Source: Benincasa hispida (lineage: Eukaryota; Streptophyta; Magnoliopsida; Cucurbitales; Cucurbitaceae). Taken from it: 64,000 nt of DNA. This document shows positions 55,200-64,000 of this stretch, one piece after another (the stretch's first letter is position 1; each line of letters opens with the position of its first letter). Both the position numbers and the translations under genes were made by a program. The notes under the pieces were generated by a model. It was not told the origin of the DNA. It ran no database searches and saw only the letters and a program-made list of their open reading frames with translations. The stretch spans positions 62,450,367-62,514,366 of the forward strand of contig NC_052351.1 of NCBI RefSeq assembly GCF_009727055.1, read 5' to 3'.

Positions 55200-55460
55200 G
55201 AGCGAAGTTGGAGAGAATAGATGGAGAGAAAGAAGGAGAGAGCCACACTAGTGGGATTGGAGAGAGCGAGATTAGAGAGAAAATTGGAGAGAGCGAGATT
55301 AGAGAGAAAATTAGAGAGAGCGAGATTCTCAACGAGAAAGTGGCAGAGAGCGGGAGCCACGAGAGTAAAACTAGCGAGAAAGCTGGAGAGAGCGAGAGAC
55401 ACGAGAGCCAAACCAGCGAGAAAGCTGAAGAGAGCGAGATTCTGAGAACAGAGAGAGCAA
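55200..55460. repeat. GAGAGCGAGA-type purine minisatellite in LTR
   Basis: Repeated 'ggagagagcgagatt' and 'gagccacgagag' units. Open frames across it in several phases (for example repeated REKIGESE) are repeat translations, not genes. The 3' LTR counterpart is at 61435-61650. Confidence 0.85.
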
Positions 55461-55677
55461 GATTTGGACAGAAGCATGGATTATGCATTGAATTTTGCCA
55501 CGATCTTATAGATTATACATGGAGAACCCTAATATTTAATACAAACAAAGGTTGATGACATAAGAGCAAACGTTAGCCAAAATTAGGTGTCTTATTAAGA
55601 GAAATTCTTAAACCTAAGTAATTTTAAAGAAGCCATTTGTAGGATGAGTTGTCACACAGAGAAGAGCTGGAAACGAC

Positions 55678-55685
55678 TATAAATA
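55678..55685 (+). promoter_or_regulatory. LTR TATA box
   Basis: TATAAATA within gactataaataggaggctt, a good match to the plant TATA consensus. Conserved in the 3' LTR at 61862-61869. Transcription probably starts about 30 bp downstream. Confidence 0.7.
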
Positions 55686-56079
55686 GGAGGCTTTGGGCTG
55701 AAAGTTAAACTCATTCTCAAACAAAACTCAGTAGTAAAAATCATGTGGAAAGAGTGAAGTAATTCTGTTAGTTAGAAGAAGGAAACGCGAGGGAAGTGTT
55801 GCCCAAATTTTCTTCTGGTTTAAGAGGGAAAGCTCTACTGATTAAACCATAAGAAATAATAAGAAATAAGTAGGATCGCAGTCAAGGTAAGTAGTTTATC
55901 TCACCCTCTCTTTAAGTGTTTCATGGTAGTGTACCTTTAATATGTTGCATAATTATGTTATTGTTATGTTGCATTACATGTTTAAAATACGTTTATCGAC
56001 AAGGGACCCCATGCATTATGTTTGTTCACAACGGTGAAATAAGATTAAATTTTAATTAGATAAAGGTTATGCTTCTAGG

Positions 56080-56195
56080 GCTAGCAGGGCATGATGGTTG
56101 CACCTTTCTAGACCCAATTCAATGTCAAGTTTATGCTAGGGACTAACAGGTTATGTATGGTTGCACCCCTCTAGTCCAATCTTATGTTTATGCTA
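56080..56195 (+). repeat. Two hairpin units with shared loop in LTR
   Basis: Unit 1 (gggctagcagggc...gttgcacctttctagaccc) and unit 2 (gggactaacagg...gttgcacccctctagtcc) have similar loops and inverted stems (GGACTA/TAGTCC in unit 2; a bulged version in unit 1). The 3' LTR counterpart is at about 62260-62370. Confidence 0.6.
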
Positions 56196-56622
56196 ATGGT
56201 TGATGTTGGATGCGACTGTGGCCCTACTGACTGCATGGCTAATCATCAGATGGGTTAGTTTTTGCTTAAGTCCTCATCTTCCTACCAGGGTGGAGAAATT
56301 TACGTTAGAAGCATAACCGATCATCACATGTTATTATATGTTTTCCGTCTCAGTCATATGTTTTTCAGGACATGTTGCATGTGATTGTGCATTTGGTTAC
56401 TACCCTATGTGAGAACTACTTACTGGGTATATTATATACTCATCCTATTTTACAGACTTTGTAGGTAAGGACACAGTGTAGGTGGCAGAACTGGACATCG
56501 CTCAAATGGCCAACCATCAAGCTCACTATTATAGGCATATGCATTTTTGTATCACTACGCTAATGTTTTATGGATCCTGGTGTTTTGTAACATAAACTTT
56601 TAATATAGTTTTCTACCTAATT

Positions 56623-56628
56623 AATAAA
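56623..56628 (+). promoter_or_regulatory. Candidate LTR polyadenylation signal
   Basis: AATAAA near the 3' end of the 5' LTR. The equivalent in the 3' LTR is at 62809-62814. Confidence 0.45.
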
Positions 56629-56743
56629 ATCTTAGATATGTTCTTTTGAGATTTTTACCAAAACTCATCTCATGATAGAAAAGTCTAAGTATGTATGTCG
56701 AAGCATCCGGACCATAATGTGTAAGGATCTGGTCGTTACAGTT

Positions 56744-56755
56744 TGGTATCAGAGC
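56744..56755 (+). promoter_or_regulatory. gypsy-3 primer binding site
   Basis: TGGTATCAGAGC, complementary to initiator methionine tRNA, three bases after the 5' LTR. Confidence 0.93.
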
Positions 56756-56958
56756 ATTTGAGCCAATTAGGCTCTACTAATTAGAAGATTCGTGGTGTTT
56801 GATGGTTCGACTTGCTAAATGATGCCCACAGTTATGCCAAATACGCTGGTAAGTAGAATTTTCAAACGAGTAATTTAGTAAACATAAGGTATGAGTTAAA
56901 AATAATAATAATAAAATTAGATTGCTTCCTTATTATGGAAATAAAATATGTGTACCAG

Positions 56959-57916
56959 ATGCCACCACAAAGGGCTCCAACACGACGAGGCAAACCTCGA
57001 AGTGAATCCACACGGGATCAAAATCAAGGACATGGACAGACGCTTAATGTGTTACTTACACCAGATGCGCTACAAATACTAATACAAAATATGAGTAATG
57101 GAAACACAACCTCGTCCACCACACCAATAACCAACGATACAAATGACTCAAAGATCATTCGAGAATTCAGAAAGTTCAGTCCTTCAACATTTGATCGATC
57201 ATCTGTTGATCCAACTATAGCAGAGAATTGGATAATAGAAATAGAAACTATTTTCCGCCATATGAACATCCTAGAAGAACATAAAGTAAATTGTGCCACC
57301 TTCATGTTAAGAAGTGATGCAAAGTTCTGGTGGGATTCCACACAAAGAACAATCAAAGGTTCAGTCTCATGGCAGCAATTCAATAAGGCTTTTTACAATA
57401 AGTATTTCCCTTTAACAATGAGATATCAAAAGAAAGTGGAATTTCTTAATCTTCGTCAAGAGAACATGTCGATGGCAGAGTATGAACGGAAATTTGATCG
57501 CTTGTCCCACTTTTTCCCTCGACTAGTGGACATAGAAGAGAAGAAGGTGGAAAGGTTTATTTAGGGATTAAGATAAGGCATTCGAGGCATTGTTACTGCT
57601 TTCCGACACAAAGAGTATGCTCTTGCCCTCGAGTCCGCCTTACTCATGGAAGTAGATCTTGCTATCAAAACCTCAACTTCTGAACGAGGATTCATGCCAA
57701 ATCAAAAAAGGAAATTCACCCAACAAGGCTTCCAACGTTCATAACGGCAAGCAAAAATTTCCCAAAGCACTCAAGGCATACAGTCACAACTAAAGAGTCA
57801 AACATTCACATATCCTAAGTGCATAAATTATGGAAAACACCATCAGGGTCAATGTCTTCGGAACTTAGGGGTGTGTTTCAACTGCGGCCAGACGGGTTAC
57901 TATGCAAAGGTTTGCC
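56959..57916 (+). pseudogene. gypsy-3 gag
   Basis: The frame starts MPPQRAPTRRGKPRSES at 56959. An earlier in-frame ATG at 56935 is less like the family. It contains a retrotransposon gag domain (REFRKFSPSTFD, ENWIIEIETIF, VNCATFMLRSDAKFWWDS, YFPLTMRYQKKVEFLNLRQ). In-frame stops occur at 57562, 57574 and 57742. The zinc knuckle at 57874-57915 reads CFNCGQTGYYAKVC: the CCHC histidine is replaced by Tyr, so zinc binding is probably lost. Gag forms the cytoplasmic particle in this family. Confidence 0.85.
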
Positions 57917-57989
57917 CAAAGCTCATCAACCAAGTATCAACTGCTCAGACCACCCAGCCTACTAGTAACAAGGTTACCCAACAACAGAA

Positions 57990-58190
57990 AGGACGGGTGT
58001 TTGCTGTTACACGTCAAGAGGAAGAGGATCAAGATGCAGTTGTTACAAGTACGTTACCCATCCTCGGGTATTATTCCTTCACTTTATTTGATACGTAAAA
58101 GAACTAAACATTTGCTCAACCATGGGACTTAGGCAAATTTAGCAAGTGTAGTGGATTTACGAAACCAAAAGGATTAAATTAAGGTCATTC
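57990..58190 (+). pseudogene. gypsy-3 protease stub
   Basis: GRVFAVTRQEEEDQDAVVTS then LPILGYYSFTLFDT leads into the aspartic protease, whose active site is normally D-[ST]-G. Here the frame stops immediately after D-T (TAA at 58096-58098), and almost all of the remaining protease is deleted before RT sequence begins at about 58180. Confidence 0.75.
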
Positions 58191-59205
58191 CTGTAATATG
58201 AGAATTTAAAGATGTATTCTCAAAAGAGCTACCAGGTTTACCACCTAGTCGAGAAATAGAATTTTGTATAGATCTAATTCCCGGAGCTGAACCAATATTT
58301 AAAGCACCATATAGAAGGGCATCTGCGGAATTAAAAGAACTCAAAATACAATTACAAGAATTGTTAGATAAGGGATTTATACGCCCTAACGTGTCTCCAT
58401 GGGGAGCACCTGTCTTATTTGTTAAGAAAAAGGATGGATCAATGCATTTATGTATAGATTGTCGGGAGTTGAATAAGTTGACAATAAAGAATAAGTACCC
58501 ACTCCCACGCATTGTTGACCTATTTGACCAATTACAAGGAGCCTCAGTATTCTCCAAAATAGACTTATGATCTGGATATCATCAACTACGAATCAAGGAG
58601 TCTGGTATACCCAAGACTGCTTTCCGAACAAGATATGGACATTATGAATTCGTTGTGATGCCCTTTGGATTAACGAATGCCCCAGCAGCCTTCATGGACT
58701 TGATGAATAGAATTTTTAAAGATTATCTTCATAACTTCGTGACCGTATTTATAGATGATATTTTGGTCTATTCCAAGTCTGAGGCTGAACATGAAAAACA
58801 TCTTAGGGACGTCCTTTCCATATTAAGAAGTGAAAAGTTGTATGCCAAATTCTCCAAGTGTGAGTTTTGGATGCGACAAGTTGCCTACCTAGGGCATATT
58901 GTAAAGCAATAATGAATCTTCGTGGATCCTACTAAGATTGAAACAGTTAGCAAATGGCCTCGCCCAACAACAGTCAGCGAAGTACGAAGCTTCCTTGGAT
59001 TAGCAGGATATTATAGACGATTTGTGAAGAATTTCTCAAGTATAGCATTACCCTTAACTAACCTCACCAAGAAGAATAATCCTTTTTTCTGGATCCAAGC
59101 ATGTGAGCAAAGCTTCCAGGAACTAAAAGAAAGGTTGACCACAACCCCTATTCTCACTATACCTGACGGATCAGGGGGTTTAACTGTGTACAGTGACGCA
59201 TGAGA
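58180..59205 (+). pseudogene. gypsy-3 reverse transcriptase and RNase H start
   Basis: Readable [65 protein letters not shown] (catalytic FIDD present), AYLGHIV. After two stops (58909-58914) come [39 protein letters not shown] and GLTVYSDA, the RNase H start, where a TGA follows. The stop after KIDL (58568-58570) is explained by CGA to TGA. The frame differs from gag. Confidence 0.88.
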
Positions 59206-59870
59206 AGGGCTTGGGTTGTGTATTGAATGAACACGGAAAAGGGTAAATAGCATATGCTTCAAGAACAAACTAAAACAACCTTATGAAAAAAACTATCCTG
59301 TTTCATGACTTGGAGTTTAGCTGCGTAGTCCTTTGCCTTAAAGATATGGAGACATTACTTATATGGGGAAAAGATCCAAATTTATACAAAATCATAAAAA
59401 GGCATTAAGTACTTCTTTACCACAGAGATAGTTAAATATGAGGCAACGAAGATGGTTAGAATTAGTCAAAGATTATGACTTATGAGATCCTCTATCAATC
59501 CAGGAAAAGCTAACTTATTACTGATGCTCTTCAGCAGAAAGTCAGCTCATACAGCAGCCCTACAGTACCATCTCCAAACACATAATGGATGACCTTGAAA
59601 GAGCTGAATCTCACTAATACAGAAATCTTCACACACTCGAAAGCACAGTTAATTGCAAAACCCGCATTAAGGCAAAAGAATAATTGATGCACAACAAATA
59701 GATAAATACCCTAAACATAACATGCAATCAGAGAATGGAGAAACAGTCGATTTCTTTACAGCCCAGACTCTGCACTTCTCTCCGCGTGGACGTCTATGTG
59801 TCTAGATTGATGAAGAAATCAAAGCAAAGAACTACTGAAGAAAGCTCATGAATCAATGCTTTTTCAATAC
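59206..59870 (+). pseudogene. gypsy-3 RNase H/linker region, heavily decayed
   Basis: Expected to hold RNase H and the region before integrase. Traces such as 'LRRWLELVKDYD' (about 59440-59480) are seen, but frames shift repeatedly. There is no usable domain. Confidence 0.5.
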
Positions 59871-59884
59871 ATCCTGGGGAGTTA

Positions 59885-61130
59885 ACCGAAAATGTATCGA
59901 GACTTGAAAGCACATTATTGGTGGTGTAACATGAAAAAGGATATAGCCGACTATGTAAGTAAATATTTGGTTTGTCAACAGGTTAAAGCTCTACGGCAAC
60001 GACCACAAGGACTCATCCAGCCTCTAAATGTTCCATAATAGAAATGGGAGCATATTTCTATGGACTTCATCTCAGGACTCCCAAGAACTATTAAAGGCCA
60101 CAACATGATTTGGGTGATTGTGGATCGACTCACCAAATCGGCCTACTTCCTACCATGCAAGACTACTCACACTACGGAAGCTCTAGCTCAAATGTACTTA
60201 AAAGAAGTCATTCGATTACATGGAGTCCCAGTATCAATTGTTTTAGATCGAGACCCTCGTTTCGTCTCCAAGTTCTGGAAACGTTTGTAGAAAGCAATGG
60301 GCACACAACTAAATTTCAGCACAGCCTTCCATCCACAAACTGATGGCCAAACAGAACGAATTAATCAAATCCTAATAGACATCTTGAGGGCATGTGCTTT
60401 GGATTTTACTGGAGCATGGGATTCGCAGATACATCTTATAGAATTTGCTTATAATAATAGTTATCAGCCGACAATTGGTATGGCACCCTTCGAAGCCTTA
60501 TACGGAAAGAAATGCAGATCCTCTGTACACTGAGATGAATTCGTGGAGCGAACACTACTAGGGCCTGAATTGGTGCAGCAAACATCAGAGTCAATTAAGC
60601 TAATTCGGGAAAGAATGCGAACAACTCAAAGCAGACAGAAGAGTTATGCTGATAACCGTCGAAAAAAGTTGGAATTCAAAGTAGGAGATCACGTATTTCT
60701 AAAGGTAGCACCAATGAAAGGTATTATGCATTTTGGACGAAAAGGCAAACTTAGCCCCCGCTTTATTGGACCCTTTGAAATATTAGAACGTATTGGTCAA
60801 GTAGCTTATCGATTGGCATTACCACCCACCCTTTTTACAATATATAATGTCTTTCATGTATCGATGCTTCAAAAATACGTGTCTGACCCATCACATATAG
60901 TAAATTATGAACCTCTACAAATAAGTGAAAACTTGGAATATGAAGAGACTCTAGTTTGCATCCTAGCAAGAGAGAAGAAGTCACTTCGTAATCGGGAAAT
61001 AAGTTTAGTGAAGGTTCTCTGGAGAAATCAGCAAGTAGAAGAAGCTACATGGGAACGAGAAGAAGAGATGAAAGTCAAATACCCTTATCTATTTAAGAAC
61101 CAAGAAACTTTCGAGGACGAAAGTTCTTAA
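59885..61130 (+). pseudogene. gypsy-3 integrase with chromodomain-like C terminus
   Basis: A zinc-binding relic (MYRDLKAHYWWCNMKKDIAD, YVSKYLVCQQVKA), then two adjacent stops (60037-60042) that replace the Glu-Trp of the family motif NVPEWKWEHI. The core follows: [15 protein letters not shown] (Asp), [23 protein letters not shown] (Asp; the usual Ser before it is Leu), a stop at 60288, FHPQTDGQTERINQ (Glu), YNNSYQPTIGMAPFEALYGK, and a stop at 60531. From 60543 to 61130 the C-terminal part is open: LLGPELVQQTSESIKL, GDHVFLKVAPMKGIMHFGRK, NVFHVSMLQKYVSDP, and a chromodomain-like NREISLVKVLW, EEATWEREEEMK, YPYLF end. Confidence 0.9.
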
Positions 61131-61141
61131 GGGGGGAAGAA
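61131..61141 (+). promoter_or_regulatory. gypsy-3 polypurine tract
   Basis: GGGGGGAAGAA immediately before the 3' LTR start TGTAATAACCC. Confidence 0.92.
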
Positions 61142-62926
61142 TGTAATAACCCAAATTTGTACGCATACACTACGGGAAATTAAATGTCAAATGTTAAGCA
61201 GGACGGAATTTTATTTAAGGGGGTGGTAAATGTAATTCCCTAACCTTAATTTAGAAAGCAGGAAAACAAATAAAATATATAATTAAGAATGAAAAATATA
61301 CAGGAAAATCGGGTGGAAATTTAGATTTGGAAAAAAAATAAGAAATTTATTAATTATCCAAAAATAATGAATAAGGGGACAGAATCAAGGAGGATTAATT
61401 AGAGATTGGTGAGAAATATTGGAGAGAAAACTGGGAGAGAGAAAAGTTGGAGAGAAAAGATGGAGAGAAAGAAGAAGAGAGCCACATTGGCGAGATTGGA
61501 GAGAGCGAGATTCTCAGCGAGAAAGTGGAAAAGAGCGAGAGCCACGAGAGTAAAACCAGTGAGAAAACTGGAAAGGGCGAGAGCCACGAGAGCCAAACCA
61601 GCGAGAAAGCTGGAGAGGGTGAGATTCTGAGAACAGAGAGAGCGAGATTTGGACAGAAGCGTGGATTATGCATTGAATTTGGCCACGATCTTATAGATAT
61701 ACATGGAGAACCCTAAAATTGAATACAAACAAAGGTTGATGACGTAAGAGGAAACGTTAGCCAAAATTAGATGTCTTATTAAGAGAAATTCTTAAACCTA
61801 AGTAATTTTAAAGAAGCGATTTGTAGGATGAGTTGTCACACAGAGAAGAGCTAGACACAACTATAAATAGAAGGCTTTGGGCTGGAAGTTAAACTCATTC
61901 TCAAACAAAACTCAGTTGTAAAACTCGTGTGGAAATGGTGAAGTAATTTTGTTAGTTAGAAGGAGGAAATGCGAGGGAAGAGCTGCCCAAATTTTTTTTT
62001 GGTTTAAGAGGAAAAGCTCTACTGATTAAACTATAAGGAATAATAAAGAATAATTAGGATCGCAGTCAAGGTAAGTAGTTTATCTCACCCTCTCTTTAAG
62101 TGTTTCATGGTAGTGTACCTTTAATATGTTGCATAATTATGTTATTGTTATGTTGCATTACATGTTTAAAATACGTTTACGACAAGGGACCCCATGCATT
62201 ATGTTTGTTCACAACGATGAAATAAGATTAAATTTTAATTAGATAAAGGTTATGTTTCTAGGGCTAGCAGGGCATGTATGGTTCACCTCTCTAGACCCAA
62301 TTCTATGTCAAGTTTATGCTAGGGACTAACAGGTTATGTATGGTTGCACCCCTCTAGTCCAATCTTACGATTACGCTAATGGTTAATGTTGGATGCGACT
62401 CTGGCCCTACTGACGGCATGACCCACTAATCATCAGATGGGTTAGTTTCTGCTTAAGTCTTCATCTTCCTACCAGGGAGGAGAAATTTACGTTAGAAGCA
62501 TAACCGACCATCACATGTTATTATATATTTTCAGTTCCAGTCATATGTTTTCAGGACATGTTGCATGTGATTGTGCATTTGGTCACTACCCTATGTGAGA
62601 ACTACTTACTGGGTATATTATATACTCATCCTATTTTACAGACTTTGTAGGTAAGGACACAGTGTAAGTGGCAGAACTAGACGTTGCTCAAATGGCCAAC
62701 CATAAAGCTCACTATTATAGGCATATGCATTTTTGTATCACTACGCTATTGTTTTATGGATCCTGGTGTTTTGTAAAATAAACTTTTTATATAGTTTTCT
62801 ACCTAATTAATAAAATCTTAGATATGTTCTTTTAAGATTTTTAACAAAACTCATCTCATGATAGAAAAGTCTAAGTATGCATGTCGTAGCGGTCGGACCA
62901 TAATATGTAAGGATCCGGTCGTTACA
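61142..62926 (+). repeat. gypsy-3 3' LTR
   Basis: TGTAATAACCC ... ggtcgttaca. Colinear with 54900-56740, with scattered substitutions and the 56-bp shorter purine array. Carries its own TATAAATA (61862-61869) and AATAAA (62809-62814). Confidence 0.95.
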
Positions 62927-64000
62927 TAATACGATCTTAATCCTGAGCTAACTATGAACTTTTGTTTATTTCGGGATTATCCTTTAATCTGCATAAGTGA
63001 GAGTAGTCCAGAAGCACTGCTCAATAAGCCTTCCATTTTGGGGATAAGGCTATGTAGATAGCTGGGGACATAGCTATGCAAGATGGAATTCACTCTTACC
63101 TGACTCATGGTTAGCAAATAGGTTGTTCTCTTAAGTGCTGATGCAAAGTCTGGAACAACAGGGCCCTGCCCTCTCTTTGTAGAAAGGGATATGATTTATA
63201 AAATGTACTACAAATAAGTTGTTCAATAGAGGGTCAATGGGAGCTTAAGGTGCAAGATGTATTTACAAGGGTAAAACGAAAATTTTGACCCAGTTGTAAA
63301 TACGAACGACCTGTAAAGGATCAACTGATTGATTATGGTTGAAATGGACAAAAATATATATATAGTGAGAAGATTGCAACTATCGAGCTATAGTGGTGTT
63401 TCTTGATAGTTAACGAATAGTAATTAATTCGGTTTAAAGAGTTTAATAGATTAATTACAAATCGTTGGAGCTCAAGATCTGTAGGTCCATTAGGTCCCTC
63501 TACTTGCTCATAAACTATAATAGAAAATTGAGTATTAATTGGATGAATTTTGGAATTAGGGTTATGAATTTGAAATGTTCAAATTCAATTATTAGGGTTT
63601 TCAAGTTATTGTATTTGATACAATTAGAAACGTTTAGTTTAGATGAAATCAAACGAAATTGGAGAATCAATTAATATTTAAATTATGATTTAAATATGAA
63701 ATTGAATCATATTGGTGGAATTGATGTTTTATTGAATTAATATTAAGATATTAAATTAATATTATTTTAATTAAAAAGGTTGAATTAAAATAAAATTAGT
63801 TTTATACAAATGAATTAATTTGGAATTAATTTATAAAACTAATTTTAGATAAAATAGTTTTATTTAAAATCAAAAATCAAAATTAAAATCAATTTTGAGA
63901 AAATTGAGTTTAAAATAAAAGAATAGTGGATTTTTCCAATCTTGTAAAAATCCACTATCCTTTTTAATGGTTAATCATCAAATTCCATTCAAATTCTCAT
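62927..64000 (+). repeat. LTR fragment flanking gypsy-3, right part
   Basis: Continues the LTR of 54666-54899 (acgatcttaatcctgagcta, agatagctggggacatag, gtgagaagattgcaactatc), in plus sense, and runs off the window end. Like the other copies it ends in AT-rich sequence. No supported coding sequence. Confidence 0.7.

Larger units (their letters stand above)
54900..56740 (+). repeat. gypsy-3 5' LTR
   Basis: TGTAACAACCC ... ggtcgttaca. It contains a purine-rich 27/28-bp array (55250-55330) with two more units than the 3' LTR, which accounts for the 56-bp length difference. It also has a TATA box at 55678, hairpin units at 56080-56190 and AATAAA at 56623. Confidence 0.95.
54900..62926 (+). mobile_element. 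gypsy-3: full-length but coding-dead chromovirus
   Basis: An 8,027-bp Ty3/gypsy element. It has a 5' LTR of 1,841 bp, primer binding site, gag, protease stub, RT, RNase H trace, integrase, chromodomain-like C terminus, polypurine tract, and a 3' LTR of 1,785 bp. The flanks TAACA (54895-54899) and TAATA (62927-62931) are a target duplication with one difference, and the surrounding LTR is colinear across the site. The order (RT before integrase) and the C-terminal chromodomain-like sequence place it with Tekay/Del chromoviruses. Reading frames change at least twice and contain many stops. Confidence 0.93.

Noticed and set aside
55208..55555. 115-codon frame rich in SEIREKIGESE, and frames on both strands of the same stretch
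   Set aside because: These are translations of a purine-rich minisatellite in the gypsy-3 LTR, open in several phases because of its composition; the 3' LTR shows the same.

Overview
This window is plant nuclear DNA made almost entirely of transposable elements. The evidence is AT-rich non-coding sequence, remnants of Ty1/copia and Ty3/gypsy (chromovirus) polyproteins, initiator-tRNA primer binding sites, a CACTA DNA-transposon terminus, and fragments of plant-type multi-exon genes (eIF3b, villin). The LTR families look to me like those of a eudicot, possibly Cucurbitaceae, but that rests on recollection and is not proven here. No intact host gene is visible. The sequence is a draft assembly: it has a 100-N gap (29364-29463), one single N (16828), and four copies of the 38-bp Nextera/Tn5 mate-pair junction adapter left in the consensus.

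Layout. 1-577: LTR-like fragment. 578-9686: minus-strand copia element (copia-1) with decayed RNase H, RT, integrase, protease and gag, a long 5' leader split by a 3.4-kb gypsy solo LTR (5500-8929), a primer binding site and a partial 5' LTR. 9687-10494: unclassified repeat B. 10495-19467: minus-strand copia-2 (3' LTR, gag, leader, 5' LTR); its pol is mostly deleted and a 2-kb LTR element with a perfect CATAC target duplication sits in its leader. 19468-25905: LTR and leader pieces of the same copia family, arranged as a diverged 3.2-kb tandem duplication followed by a large inverted repeat. 26065-31110: chromovirus LTR with a striking hairpin array, an open integrase-chromodomain reading frame ending at the N gap, then a second decayed gypsy copy. 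31111-41100: repeat C interrupted by a 6.9-kb compound LTR insertion with a perfect ATTTT target duplication, plus repeat B blocks scrambled by three adapters. 41101-49835: minus-strand copia-3 with a 1,971-bp solo LTR (TSD CTATC) in its integrase. 49836-50638: plus-strand copia fragment.

50639-54665 is the most interesting segment. It is a CACTA-type transposon, clear at its right end, carrying exons of three unrelated host genes on one strand: the first exon of eIF3b, a multi-exon gene I do not recognise, and two exons of a villin/gelsolin-family gene. This is a Pack-CACTA-like gene-capture structure, but one sequencing adapter lies inside it, so the left half may be misjoined. 54900-62926 is a structurally complete but coding-dead Tekay/Del-like chromovirus, with both LTRs, PBS, polypurine tract and near-perfect TSD, nested in an older LTR that runs off the window end.

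Across scales, the LTRs and leaders carry tandemly repeated stem-loops. In one LTR (26694-26906) the loop is nearly constant while the stems change in a compensatory way. That is the best candidate here for an undescribed functional RNA or DNA structure.
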